From assembly GCF_035918095.1 (NCBI RefSeq), contig NZ_CP109137.1:8186001-8250000 (forward strand): DNA of 64,000 bases, in the 5' to 3' direction. Origin of the DNA: Streptomyces sp. NBC_01750. GTDB lineage: Bacteria > Actinomycetota > Actinomycetes > Streptomycetales > Streptomycetaceae. The position numbers and the translations under genes are program-made. The notes under the pieces are model-generated. The model was not told the origin of the DNA. It was given only the letters and a program-made list of their open reading frames with translations, and did no database searches. Below, in pieces: positions 9,178 to 19,471 of this stretch; the stretch's first letter is position 1, and every line of letters starts with the position of its first letter.

Positions 9178-9579
9178 ATGAAGTACATGCTGCTGATGCA
9201 GTTCAGCGAGCAGACAGCGGACTTCCCGTCGATCGGGACCTGGGCGCCGGAGGAGATTCAGGCGCACATCGCGTTCATGAAGGACGCGAACAAGAAGATC
9301 GCCGACGCGGGGGAGTTCGTTGACGCACAAGGGCTGGCCATGCCGGAACAGGCAAGGATCGTGCGTGCGGGGGAGGGGGGAGCGCCACTGATCACCGAAG
9401 GTCCCTACCCTGAGACCAAGGAGTTCCTGGCGGGCTACTGGATCGTTGACTGTGACACCCCTGAGCGGGCGTACACGATCGCCGCGCACGTCTCGGCCGC
9501 ACCCGGCCCGGGCGGTGCCCCGCTGAACATGGCGATCGAGGTGCGCCAGGTGATGTCGGCACCGACCGAGGAGTTGTAG
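9178..9579 (+). CDS. YCII/DGPF family protein
   Basis: A 133-residue YCII-like protein starting MKYMLLMQF, with a ferredoxin-like fold pattern. It carries the signature segment TEGPYPETKEFLAGYW, a variant of the DGPF motif. These proteins are established partners of ECF42-type sigma factors, which sit directly downstream here. Their biochemical function is not settled. ATG 9178 is preceded by GTGAGGAGCAG. Its TAG stop (9577-9579) lies in the same reading frame as the downstream sigma factor, with no frame change between them, so the two proteins are separated by a single stop codon (see findings). Confidence 0.88.
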   Translation: MKYMLLMQFSEQTADFPSIGTWAPEEIQAHIAFMKDANKKIADAGEFVDAQGLAMPEQARIVRAGEGGAPLITEGPYPETKEFLAGYWIVDCDTPERAYTIAAHVSAAPGPGGAPLNMAIEVRQVMSAPTEEL

Positions 9580-9639
9580 GCACTGGCCGCGACGGATGCG
9601 GACGCCCATGGCCTGCTGCGCGAACTGGCGCCGCAGGTC

Positions 9640-10887
9640 GTGGGTGTGCTCACCCGGCGTTACGGGGACTTCGACGCGGCCGAGGACGCGGTCCAGGAGG
9701 CGCTGCTGGCCGCCGCGACCCAGTGGCCGGACGAGGGCTTGCCGCGAAATCCGCGGGGCTGGCTGATCCAGGTCGCGAGCCGCCGTATGACCGAGCAGGT
9801 GCGCAGCGAACAGGCGCGTCGCCGCCGGGAGGATCTTGCGGCCAGACGGGAGCCCGCCGACCGTCGGTCGGCGCCGCCGGCCGATGAGGACCAGGCGCTG
9901 GACCGGGACGACACGCTGATCCTCCTGTTCATGTGCTGTCACCCCGCCCTGACGCCCGCGTCGGCGGTAGCCCTCACACTGCGGTCGGTGGGAGGCCTGA
10001 CCACGTCCGAGATCGCGCGTGCCTTCATGGTCCCCGAGGCGACGATGGCCCAGCGGATCAGCCGGGCCAAGCAGCGCATCAAGGCCTCCGGGATCCGCTT
10101 CCGGATGCCGGACCGCACAGACTGGGCATCCAGGCTCGATGCCATGCTGTCCGTTCTCTATCTGATCTTCAACGAGGGCTACACCAGCAGCGTCGGCCCC
10201 GATCTCCAGCGCGTCGAGCTGTCCCGTGAAGCGATCCGGCTGGCCAGGGCTGTGCACGAACACCTCCCCGATGACAGCGAGGTCGCCGGACTTCTCGCGC
10301 TGATGGTTCTCAACCATGCCCGCAGCCCGGCCCGTACAGGGCCGGGTGGCGAACTGATCCCGCTCGCCGAACAGGACCGGAGCCTGTGGGACGGCAGCGC
10401 CATCGAGGAGGGCATCGCCCTGGTCACCGCCGCCCTGCCCAGGGGTCCCATCGGCCCGTACCAGGTACAGGCTGCGGTTGCCGCCGTCCACGACGAGGCG
10501 AAGAACGTCGAGGAGACCGACTGGCCGCAGATTCTCGCGCTGTACGGCGTGCTGGAACGCATCTCCGCCAATCCTGTGGTCTCACTCAACCGGGCCGTCG
10601 CCGCCGCCATGGTTCACGGCCCGGCCGCCGGGCTCGAGATCCTCAAGGCCATCGAGGCCGAGGGGAGCCTGGCAGGACATCACCGGTTGTATGCCGTTCG
10701 GGCTCATCTCCTTGAAATGACCGGCGACCGGCAGGCCGCCATCGAGAACTACAGCGCAGCGGCAAACCGTACGACCAGCCTTCCGGAACGACACCACCTC
10801 ACCATCCGCGCTGCCCAGCTGGCCTCGACGCCCGAGTCGGCCCCGGAAGGGCATGCACCGCAGGACAAGAACAGCCCTGCGACGTGA
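9640..10887 (+). CDS. ECF42-type RNA polymerase sigma factor with C-terminal TPR-like domain
   Basis: About 415 residues from GTG 9640. Sigma region 2 is at the start (YGDFDAAEDAVQEALLAAA, then WLIQVASRRM). Region 4 lies at about 120-155 (LTTSEIARAFMVPEATMAQRISRAKQRI). A long helical C-terminal extension (about 170-400) includes FNEGYTSS and a Leu-Asn-Arg-Ala-Val-Ala repeat region, typical of the TPR-bearing ECF42 group. These are not paired with a normal anti-sigma factor and are linked to YCII/DGPF genes, as here. Sequence matching the usual first helix (LLRELAPQVVGVL) extends upstream to about 9583 without an ATG, GTG or TTG, so the true start may be a CTG near 9583 or involve coupling with the YCII gene. 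Confidence 0.9.
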   Translation: MGVLTRRYGDFDAAEDAVQEALLAAATQWPDEGLPRNPRGWLIQVASRRMTEQVRSEQARRRREDLAARREPADRRSAPPADEDQALDRDDTLILLFMCCHPALTPASAVALTLRSVGGLTTSEIARAFMVPEATMAQRISRAKQRIKASGIRFRMPDRTDWASRLDAMLSVLYLIFNEGYTSSVGPDLQRVELSREAIRLARAVHEHLPDDSEVAGLLALMVLNHARSPARTGPGGELIPLAEQDRSLWDGSAIEEGIALVTAALPRGPIGPYQVQAAVAAVHDEAKNVEETDWPQILALYGVLERISANPVVSLNRAVAAAMVHGPAAGLEILKAIEAEGSLAGHHRLYAVRAHLLEMTGDRQAAIENYSAAANRTTSLPERHHLTIRAAQLASTPESAPEGHAPQDKNSPAT

Positions 10888-11170
10888 CCGTTCAGTCGAT
10901 GGGAACCACGGTCACGGCTTGGCCCCGGGAAGTTGACGGTGCGCCACTTGACGCCTTCATGGAATGTCGGAGACGTGTCTGCGGCTGACACAGCTCCTCC
11001 GGGGCAGACACGAACTCGTGGGGCGGCCTTCGGCGACGACTTACCCACGGAAACCCCTTTCCCCGCAGGTCCGGCTGCTTCACTATGGGCTCTTGTTTCC
11101 CACAGGTAACACCGGCGCGTCTCCGCCTGGGCAGGTGGGTCGGTCGCGCCGTAGTGAACGAGGAGTCAGG

Positions 11171-12862
11171 TTGCCAGAACTCCACCAGGTCGGTCCGGAT
11201 TCCGCGGACGAGAAGCCGGTGTACGCCGCCCTGTCGGACGCGGAGCTCACCGAACGCATCCGCGCCGGTGCCCCGCCCGCCTATCCCGCCACCCAGGAGC
11301 TCAAGCGCCGCCACCTGCCCGCCGTCCTCAGCTACGCCCGGCTCTGCGCACGCAACCAGGTCGCTGGGAACCAACTGGCCGTCCAGGCCTTCGACCTCGC
11401 TGCCCGGGAAGCGTGCCGGGGCATCGAGCCCCGGGGGAACTGGCGTCACCATGTGCTGATGCTTGTTCAGCGGGTGGGTCTCACCTGGGCCGCGAGTGGC
11501 CGACGGGGAAGGCTCGAATCCGACTTCGTCGCATGGATCGACGACACCGTCGAGTTCAGCGCGACAGATCTGTCCGAGCCCCAGCGCCTTCGGCTCGAGG
11601 CGTCGTCGGCCATGCTCACCGGCTTCTACCGGCTGCCGCAGCTGACGCGGGGCGTCCTCTGGTACGCGGTGGTCGACGAGGAGTCGGACGCCACCGTCGC
11701 CACGTTCCTCAGCGTCCAGCCGAATATCGTTCCCGAGCTGCGGGACAAGGCACAGGACGCCATGCGCCAGGCCTATCTCCAGGCGTATCTGGAGCAGAGC
11801 GGGGACAGGAAGTGTCTGGGGTTCCGCCGCATCATCGAGGCGGCGGCGCGGCCGGGGGACCGGCGGCGCAGCGGGGATCTGACGATCCATCTGGCGGAAT
11901 GCCCCAGCTGCACGCGGCTGGTCGCGGAGTTGACGCGGATGGTGGAGAACCCCCGCGCGGTGTTGGCCGAGGGCCTGCTCCGATGGGGTGGAGCGGCCTA
12001 CGCTGCGCGTGGTCCTGTGCGCGGACTGCTCGACACCGTGCCCGCCCCGCCCGACCGGTCGAAGTCCACGGCCGGCACGTCGGCGTTCACCGCCTGGGCG
12101 GAGTCGCCGCAGAGCGAGGGGGCGCCGCGGAACGGTGTGAGCCGGCTGTCCCGGACCGTCGTACTCGTCTTTGTGGCGGTCGCGGCTGCCGTCGTCGCCG
12201 GCACTCTCCTGGCGACCGCATCCGAGGGTTCCGCTCCGGCACGCGACCGCGCGGAGCCCCCACTCCGGGATGCCTGGCCCACCGCGGCCGCCCCCGCCCC
12301 CGCTCCGTCGGCGAGCCCCACCCGGGAGCCGTCGAAGAAGCCCTCACGCTCCCCCGGCCCCACCGCCTCGGCCTCTGCCTCCAGTCCTCCGGCTTCCCGT
12401 TCTCCGGCGCCCGCTCCGTCGAAGAGCGTCCCGCGCCGGCCGGTGCCGATCGTCCCGGGAGGTGGCTACACCCAGGTCGTCCACGCGGATTCCGGTCTGT
12501 GCCTGGACATTGCGAACGGTGTGATGGAGAACCGTACCGATGTCGTCGCCGCCCGCTGCACCAGTGCCCAGACCCAGCAGTGGAGCATGGAGTCCATCGG
12601 CCTCCTGCGAAGTAACGCGGACCCCGACTTCTGCCTGGACTCGCGCGGCGATACCGACCGCGGCGTCGGGATCTGGTCCTGCTCCTCCGTCAACGGCAGG
12701 AACGGGCTGAATCTGCTTTTCACGATCGATGGATCAGGAGCCATACACCCCCGGGTCGCGCCGGACTTCGCCCTTGAACCCTCAGGTAGCTCCGAGGGCA
12801 GTCTGCTCGACTTCGACCCGGCCGACGGAGACAGCGACCAGCGCTGGACCACCGGCCGGTAG
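11171..12862 (+). CDS. Sigma-like / zinc-finger / membrane / ricin-B lectin fusion protein
   Basis: A 563-residue multidomain protein. Residues 1-230 are helical and resemble the sigma-70-like N-termini of Streptomyces lectin-type membrane proteins. A HLAECPSC zinc-binding-like motif at about 239-246 resembles the anti-sigma ZAS signature. One membrane helix lies at about residues 322-342. A long Pro/Ser/Ala linker follows (about 350-435), then a ricin-B-type beta-trefoil with two Q-x-W motifs (TQQWSM and DQRWTT) at about 437-563. TTG 11171 was chosen because AGGAG lies at 11161-11165. Inferred role: a membrane sensor that binds carbohydrate outside and has a sigma-related domain inside. It lies downstream of an ECF operon but 283 bases away. 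Confidence 0.75.
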   Translation: MPELHQVGPDSADEKPVYAALSDAELTERIRAGAPPAYPATQELKRRHLPAVLSYARLCARNQVAGNQLAVQAFDLAAREACRGIEPRGNWRHHVLMLVQRVGLTWAASGRRGRLESDFVAWIDDTVEFSATDLSEPQRLRLEASSAMLTGFYRLPQLTRGVLWYAVVDEESDATVATFLSVQPNIVPELRDKAQDAMRQAYLQAYLEQSGDRKCLGFRRIIEAAARPGDRRRSGDLTIHLAECPSCTRLVAELTRMVENPRAVLAEGLLRWGGAAYAARGPVRGLLDTVPAPPDRSKSTAGTSAFTAWAESPQSEGAPRNGVSRLSRTVVLVFVAVAAAVVAGTLLATASEGSAPARDRAEPPLRDAWPTAAAPAPAPSASPTREPSKKPSRSPGPTASASASSPPASRSPAPAPSKSVPRRPVPIVPGGGYTQVVHADSGLCLDIANGVMENRTDVVAARCTSAQTQQWSMESIGLLRSNADPDFCLDSRGDTDRGVGIWSCSSVNGRNGLNLLFTIDGSGAIHPRVAPDFALEPSGSSEGSLLDFDPADGDSDQRWTTGR

Positions 12863-13261
12863 CGCCGCCGGCCGGGTGTGGTGCGAATCGTCGCGGAGGG
12901 TCGTCGCCGCTCCGACGGAGCAGGGCACCGCGCCCTTGGGGGTGGGTGTGCGGCAGGCCGTCGCGCGCTGGGTCCGGCGTGCGCGGCCTGTGCCGGACTA
13001 CGCGGCCGACCTCGCCCCCACGAGGGTGACGCTCTCCCGCCGGCGGGACGGTGCGGCACTCGCCAGGACCTGCCCGGCGAGAGGACGGCCGCCGAAGAAC
13101 CGCGAGTGCGCCAATTCGTGTTTGCTGTACCGGGGCTGGACGTACTGGTCTTCCGCAAGCGGATCGGGACCCGGCGCATCGCCGGCGCCGCCGCCCACTG
13201 AGCGGCCTTGGACCTGGGACGTTCCGTCGGCGATGCGCGAGGTGTGTGACCCGGCTTCGCG
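12863..13261 (+). other. Intergenic region with a possible frameshifted gene remnant
   Basis: The 399 bases between two convergent genes show coding-like third-position GC in one frame up to about 13075 (including VRQAVARWVRR). They then continue in another frame to a TGA at 13199-13201 (including VRQFVFAVPGLDVLVFRKR). This looks like an old gene with a frameshift and no good start. I do not recognise the family. Confidence 0.3.
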
Positions 13262-14143
13262 TCAGCAGAGCATGCTGAGTGCCCCCGGCTGCACTCTTGC
13301 CGTCACTGGGAGCGTCGCCTCGATCTCGCCGTCCGCGCCATAGGGGATTTCGCGATCGGCCTCGATGCGGATCTCTTTGCCCCGCAGGATCTCCACCTCC
13401 GGGCGCTGCAGGTGTGCCCCTGTCTTGAGCTCATTCATGATCGCGAAAAACAGCCGCTTGGGTGCGTGCCGGATGACGACCACGTCCAGCAGGCCGTCGT
13501 CGAGCCGGGCGTCGGGGGCGATTTGGCGGCCGAACCCGTAGAAGCGGGAGTTGGCGGCCACGACCGTGTAGCCGCGTCGTTCGTGCGGCACGCCGTCCAC
13601 GGTGATGCGGTAGGAGACGGGCCGCCACGTCAGCACGGCGCGCATGCCGCCCGCGTAGTACGAGGCGGCGCCCGTCAGCAGCCGGGCGGTGTTGGCGTAC
13701 TGGTTGGCGACCGCGTCGACGCCGGCGTACACACTGCCCAGTACGCATGTACGGGGGTGCACCGCCGATTCGACCTGGATGGTGTCGATCGCCCGCGGCG
13801 TGCCATTGAGCAGCAGATCGGCCAGGCCGGGGGCGTCGGTGGGAAGTCCGAGCGCGCGGGCAAAGTCGTTGCCCCGGCCGGCCGCGACGATGCTGAACAC
13901 GGCGTCAGTGCCACTGAGTGCCCCGCCGACACAGCCGGCGATCCCGTCGCCGCCCACGGCGAGCACGACGTGCCCACGCTCGCCGGCCTGCTGTGCCACC
14001 TCCCGCGCGTGCTCCAGGCTGCGGCTGTACTGGGTGTCGAGCTGTGCCCCGGCCTCCCGCAGGAGGCGGGCCAGCGGAAGCAGGGCCGCCGTACCGCTGG
14101 AACCGCCTGCGGTGGGGTTGACGATGGCTGTGAAATGTCGCAT
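13262..14143 (-). CDS. Diacylglycerol kinase family lipid kinase (DagK/YegS-like)
   Basis: A 293-residue lipid kinase. It has MRHFTAIVNPTAGG (nucleotide-binding start), the glycine-rich AVGGDGI loop (about residues 62-68) and AGRGNDFARALGLP (about 88-101), the conserved GGDG and GRGND motifs of the catalytic fold. The C-terminal domain (DARLDDGLLDVVVI, then IPYGADGE) is also standard. It phosphorylates diacylglycerol or a related lipid alcohol. ATG 14143 has GGAGG upstream. It lies 29 bases after the AGPS-like gene in the same direction. In M. tuberculosis the homologous pair is Rv2251/Rv2252, so ether- or phosphoinositide-lipid synthesis is a reasonable inference. Confidence 0.9.
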   Translation of the reverse strand: MRHFTAIVNPTAGGSSGTAALLPLARLLREAGAQLDTQYSRSLEHAREVAQQAGERGHVVLAVGGDGIAGCVGGALSGTDAVFSIVAAGRGNDFARALGLPTDAPGLADLLLNGTPRAIDTIQVESAVHPRTCVLGSVYAGVDAVANQYANTARLLTGAASYYAGGMRAVLTWRPVSYRITVDGVPHERRGYTVVAANSRFYGFGRQIAPDARLDDGLLDVVVIRHAPKRLFFAIMNELKTGAHLQRPEVEILRGKEIRIEADREIPYGADGEIEATLPVTARVQPGALSMLC

Positions 14144-14172
14144 GAAGGCGCCTCCGGTCGGCACGGGGCAAG

Positions 14173-15768
<1,596 letters not shown>

Positions 15769-15837
15769 TTGGATCCTCACCCTCGGTTTTGCCGGTCGTA
15801 GTGCCGCACGGCCTGCACTGGTATTACACTGTGACAG

Positions 15838-16437
15838 ATGACGCCCATTCGTCACAACCGTTCGGACGGAGATGCCGTTCTCGACGCGGCACGCGACTGT
15901 GTCCTGGCTGTCGGCGTACGCCGCACCACCCTCACCGACGTGGCCCGGCGCGCCGGCGTGTCCCGTATGACGCTCTATCGCCGCTGGCCGGACGTACGGA
16001 CCCTGGTCGGCGACGTGATGACCCGGGAGTGGATCGCACTCGCCGTCGGCACGATGCCCGGCCCGGAGCCCGGCGTCCCCACCCGGACCCGGCTCATCGA
16101 CGGAATGGTCGCCGGAGTCACCGCCTTTCGCGCCCATCCGCTCTTCCGCAAGATCATCGACGTGGACCCCGAGCTACTTCTGCCCTACGTGCTCGACCAC
16201 CGGGGCACCAGCCAGGACGCGCTGCTGGGGCTCATCACCGGTGCCCTGCGGGAGGGCCACGACGACGGTTCCGTCCGCCGGATGAACACAGATCTTCAGG
16301 CTCGCTCGCTGCTGCTCGCCGCGCAGTCCTTCACGCTCTCGCTGCGCACGATGACCGACGAAAGCGACCCCGAACTCACCGAAGCGGCCTTCCTCGAAGA
16401 GCTGCGGACCCTTCTGGAGAGGACCCTCACGCCATGA
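15838..16437 (+). CDS. TetR family transcriptional regulator
   Basis: A 199-residue regulator with an N-terminal TetR helix-turn-helix (about residues 14-60: AARDCVLAVGVRRTTLTDVARRAGVSRMTLYRRW) and a variable helical ligand-binding C-terminal domain. ATG 15838 has no clear ribosome site, and the 69-base divergent spacer contains GTATTACACTGTGACAG just upstream, so a leaderless transcript is possible. It overlaps the glpD start by four bases (ATGA), so the two are translationally coupled. Location and divergence suggest that it controls both arms of the lipid-phosphate island, as Rv2250c may do in mycobacteria. Confidence 0.92.
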   Translation: MTPIRHNRSDGDAVLDAARDCVLAVGVRRTTLTDVARRAGVSRMTLYRRWPDVRTLVGDVMTREWIALAVGTMPGPEPGVPTRTRLIDGMVAGVTAFRAHPLFRKIIDVDPELLLPYVLDHRGTSQDALLGLITGALREGHDDGSVRRMNTDLQARSLLLAAQSFTLSLRTMTDESDPELTEAAFLEELRTLLERTLTP

Positions 16438-17990
16438 GCAGCTCACGTGGCCGCGCTCCTGCCCCCTCGTCGCTCAGCGCGGCACGCCGACGCCGCGAGC
16501 TGGCCGAACTGGCCGACGGCCTCCAGGTCGACGTTCTTGTCATCGGCCTCGGCGCGACAGGCGCCGGAGCCGCACTCGACGCCGCCTCACGCGGACTGAC
16601 CGTCGCCGCCATCGACGCCCATGACCTCGCCTTCGGGACCTCACGGTGGAGCTCGAAGCTCATCCACGGCGGACTGCGCTATCTCGCCACAGGCCAGCTG
16701 GACGTCGCCCACGAAAGCGCCGTCGAACGCGGCGTCCTCATGGAACGCACCGCCCCCCACCTGGTCCGAGCTCAGCCGTTCGTCCTGCCGCTCACCCCAC
16801 TGGTCTCCCGCCGCCAGGGCGCGCTTGCCTGGGCCGGGTTCAAGGCCGGCGACCTGCTGCGTGCCTCCGCCCACACCTCACGTACGACCCTGCCCGCTCC
16901 TCGAACCCTCTCCACGGTGGAGACGCGGCACATGATCCCCGCGCTGCGGCCGACCGGCCTGCGCGGCGGCCTGCTGTCCTGGGACGGCCAGCTCACCGAC
17001 GACGCGCGCCTGGTGACCGCGATAGCCCGCACAGCGGCCGCGCACGGCGCCCGCATCCTCACCCGCACCCGCGCGCTCTCGCTGACCGGCTCCGGCGCCC
17101 GGGCCCGCGACGAACTCACCGGGGAAGAACTTCGGATCCGTGCCCGCACGGTCATCAACGCCACGGGAGTCTGGGCGGGCAGTCTCGTCGATGACGTACG
17201 GCTGCGCCCCTCTCGAGGCACGCATGTGGTCCTGCGCTCCGAGGAGATCGGCAGCCTCACCGCCGGTATGCACATCCCCATCCCGGGGGAATCCAACCGG
17301 TTCGTGCTAGTCCTGCCGCAGGGCGACGGCCGGGTGTACGTGGGGCTGACCGACGAGCCGATCGACGGCACCATCCCCGACGTACCGGAGGTGCCCGAGA
17401 CGGACATCGGCTTCCTCCTCGACGTCCTGGGCTCGGCCCTCGACGTATCCGTCGGCCGCGATTCGGTGGTGGGAGCATTCGCCGGGCTGCGTCCGCTCCT
17501 GGACACCACGACATCGGACACCGGCCGCACCGCCGACATTTCCCGCAGGCACGCCGTTGTGACGTCGGCCCACGGAGTGGTCACGGTCGTCGGCGGCAAG
17601 CTCACCACCTACCGGCGGATGGCCCAGGACGCCGTGGATGCCGCCGTCACCGGGAGTGGTCTGACCGCCGAACGGTGCCGCACGACCTCGATCCCCCTTG
17701 TCGGCGCCGCCCGGCCCGGCACGCTCGCCACGCTTGCCGCACCCCGACGCCTGGTCCGCCGCTACGGATCCGAAGCCCCGGCCGTCCACGCCCTTGGCCT
17801 CGCCGACCCGTCCCTGGCTCTGCCCGTGGTTCCCGGCCACCCGGTCACGGGAGCCGAACTGCTCTGGGCGGTCCGCCACGAGGGAGCCCTCGACGAGTCC
17901 GACATTCTCGACCGGCGCACCCGTATCGGTCTCGTCCCGCACGACCGCCGAGCGGCGTGCGAAGCCGCCCGCGACGCACTCGCCCGCTGA
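16434..17990 (+). CDS. glpD: Glycerol-3-phosphate dehydrogenase (FAD-dependent, GlpD-like)
   Basis: A 518-residue flavoenzyme oxidising sn-glycerol-3-phosphate to DHAP at the membrane face. The Rossmann dinucleotide fold (VDVLVIGLGATGAGAALDAA) starts near residue 31. The glpD signature follows (FGTSRWSSKLIHGGLRYL), with GGLLSWDGQLTDDARLV and the C-terminal GGKLTTYRRMA. The final 120 residues are the DAO-C helical domain. The ATG overlaps the TetR stop codon. Sitting opposite an alkyl-DHAP-synthase-like gene and a lipid kinase, it may balance G3P/DHAP for ether-lipid synthesis rather than serve bulk glycerol catabolism. This is inferred from context. A 10-bp inverted repeat with a 23-base loop lies at 18001-18043. 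Confidence 0.92.
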   Translation: MSSSRGRAPAPSSLSAARRRRELAELADGLQVDVLVIGLGATGAGAALDAASRGLTVAAIDAHDLAFGTSRWSSKLIHGGLRYLATGQLDVAHESAVERGVLMERTAPHLVRAQPFVLPLTPLVSRRQGALAWAGFKAGDLLRASAHTSRTTLPAPRTLSTVETRHMIPALRPTGLRGGLLSWDGQLTDDARLVTAIARTAAAHGARILTRTRALSLTGSGARARDELTGEELRIRARTVINATGVWAGSLVDDVRLRPSRGTHVVLRSEEIGSLTAGMHIPIPGESNRFVLVLPQGDGRVYVGLTDEPIDGTIPDVPEVPETDIGFLLDVLGSALDVSVGRDSVVGAFAGLRPLLDTTTSDTGRTADISRRHAVVTSAHGVVTVVGGKLTTYRRMAQDAVDAAVTGSGLTAERCRTTSIPLVGAARPGTLATLAAPRRLVRRYGSEAPAVHALGLADPSLALPVVPGHPVTGAELLWAVRHEGALDESDILDRRTRIGLVPHDRRAACEAARDALAR

Positions 17991-18086
17991 GGTCCATCGC
18001 TGTTGCCGCATGGTCGTGGGCAAGCGTCGGAAGTGCGGCAACAACGGGGCCGAGAGCGGGCAGTCAGCCGTTGGCGGGCCCCCGCG

Positions 18087-18404
18087 TCATCGGGGGTTCG
18101 GCGGGCGTCTCGGAACGATGCTCGACCTTCCTCGGGAGCTGGTGTACTCGACCTGTCCTCGGGAGCCGCTGTAGATGTACGAAGTCGCCGCCGTGCGCCG
18201 GAACCAACGGCCGCTCTGCCACTGCACCATGTCCGACGGCATGCCGAGCCGTGGCGCGCCCGAGGCCTTCAACTCGGCCACGAAGCCCGGCAGTAGAGCG
18301 TCCAGCGCGAGCCGGCCGCCCTCGAGCAGCACATGTTTTCGCCGCAACCACGGATGCGCGCTCCCTCGACCCGGTTCTCCGTTCCGCCGAATGGCGGATG
18401 CCAA
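18087..18404 (-). pseudogene. Relic of an FAD-dependent monooxygenase
   Basis: A short frame whose middle (about 18087-18340) reads like an internal piece of a FAD-dependent aromatic monooxygenase: KHVLLEGG, LLPGFVAELKASG and GMPSDMVQWQSGRWFRR, then TSYIYSGSR. Intact relatives have a GxGxxG FAD-binding start before this block and 250 or more residues after it. Both are missing, and the 3' end runs into unrelated sequence. It is best seen as a decayed fragment rather than a small gene. Confidence 0.6.
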
Positions 18405-18503
18405 AGGCCGGGAGCACAGTGGAATGGGGGCCAGGGCGGTGGGGGACCCTTGTCAGGGTCCACTCCGCCGATCGAGGAACCGACTGTGTGCGGAGGATCT
18501 CCG

Positions 18504-18956
18504 ATGGCCAGTATCGACCGCCCGGGCGCTACCACCGTGGAGGAGAGCTCCGACGGGGACAGCGTGCGCGGCAGGACTACGATCGCCGATTCCGTGGTGT
18601 CCACTATCGCTGGAATCGCGGTGAGGGACACGTACGGCGTTCATTCCGTAGGTGGAGGGGCCTCCAGAGCGATGGGCGCGGTCCGGGACAAGATGGCTCG
18701 GTCTTCCGACCTCGGTCGCGGTGTCAGGGTTGAGGTCGGGGAGAAGCAGACGGCCATCGATGTCGGCATCGTCGTCGAATACGGCATTCCGATCATGGAG
18801 ACCGCCAAGAACATCCGCAGCAATGTGACGGACACCGTGGAGACGATGACCGGCCTGGAAGTCGTCGAGATCAACATAAATGTGCTCGACGTCTACGTGC
18901 CCGGCTCCGACGACGAGGAAGAGGGCGGCAGCGACAAGGGCGTCAGAGTGCGATGA
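18504..18956 (+). CDS. Asp23/Gls24 family envelope stress protein
   Basis: A 150-residue Asp23/Gls24-type protein: a hydrophilic N-terminus, then a core with RGRTTIADSVVSTIAGIAVRDTYGV, VEVGEKQTAIDVGIVVEYG and, near the end, VEININVLDV, the family pattern. Members associate with the cell envelope in Firmicutes; Streptomyces paralogues are common and little studied. ATG 18504 follows GGAGG (18492-18496) at an ideal distance. The acidic C-terminal tail (DDEEEGGSDKG) is typical of actinobacterial members. No other stress-operon partner is next to it. Confidence 0.85.
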   Translation: MASIDRPGATTVEESSDGDSVRGRTTIADSVVSTIAGIAVRDTYGVHSVGGGASRAMGAVRDKMARSSDLGRGVRVEVGEKQTAIDVGIVVEYGIPIMETAKNIRSNVTDTVETMTGLEVVEININVLDVYVPGSDDEEEGGSDKGVRVR

Positions 18957-19436
18957 CAGGGCGGGGCGCCGTCCGGGTTGAAAGCGCCGTCCGTCGCCTG
19001 GGAGTGCCCGGAAGACATTGACGTGGCCTCAACTGCGGGGGGAGACACGCCGGGGCGGTCAGTTCAAGCGCAGTAATCCTCGGGGCTCCCCAACTCGCCT
19101 TTTCGGCACGGGCGTTGTCGACCCTGGGTGTTTCGTGTACGACCTTGCCCAGGGGCACCGTCGTGTTGTGCCCCGGTGCCTGAATGTGGCGGCCTGCGCG
19201 GGCACCCGCTGGTCCGCCTCGCGCCGGTCCGTCTCGCGCCGGTCCGTCTCGCGCCGACCGCCGACCGCCGACCGCCGATCCCGGAACTGGCCTCGCGCCG
19301 ACCGTTGATCCAGAACTGCTCTGTCCCGCCCGGGACTCGGGGCTGCACGTGATCAGCCGGGACCAGTTTCTCGGCCACAGGCGCGCTCCCCCGTAGGCGG
19401 GCCAGGGGCGATCGCGCCCGGCAATGTTAAGAAACT
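18957..19436. other. 480-base intergenic region carrying tandem repeats
   Basis: No credible gene on either strand. The region contains the short tandem repeats listed separately and ends with the promoter of the next operon. Confidence 0.5.
19211..19276. repeat. Tandem repeats: three 15-mers followed by three 7-mers
   Basis: Three consecutive copies of a 15-base unit, GGTCCGYCTCGCGCC (19211-19225, 19226-19240, 19241-19255; one C/T difference), run straight into three exact copies of GACCGCC (19256-19276). A partial CTCGCGCCGACCG echo lies about 15 bases further on. Slippage between such copies would make the length variable between strains. Confidence 0.8.
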
Positions 19437-19465
19437 TTGACATGGTGTCTGCGTTGCTTTACATT
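19437..19465 (+). promoter_or_regulatory. Housekeeping-type promoter giving a leaderless mRNA
   Basis: TTGACA (19437-19442), a 17-base spacer and TACATT (19460-19465) form a near-consensus promoter. The next ATG begins seven bases after the -10 box, exactly where transcription should start. No ribosome-binding site lies between, so the first gene is probably translated from a leaderless transcript. Confidence 0.8.
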
Positions 19466-19471
19466 CGCGGC

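Noticed and set aside
10892..11890. A 332-codon minus-strand frame upstream of the lectin protein
   Set aside because: It overlaps the start of the sigma-like/lectin gene on the other strand and shows no family signal.
19211..19276. Possible CRISPR array
   Set aside because: The repeats are adjacent with no spacers and no cas genes are nearby.
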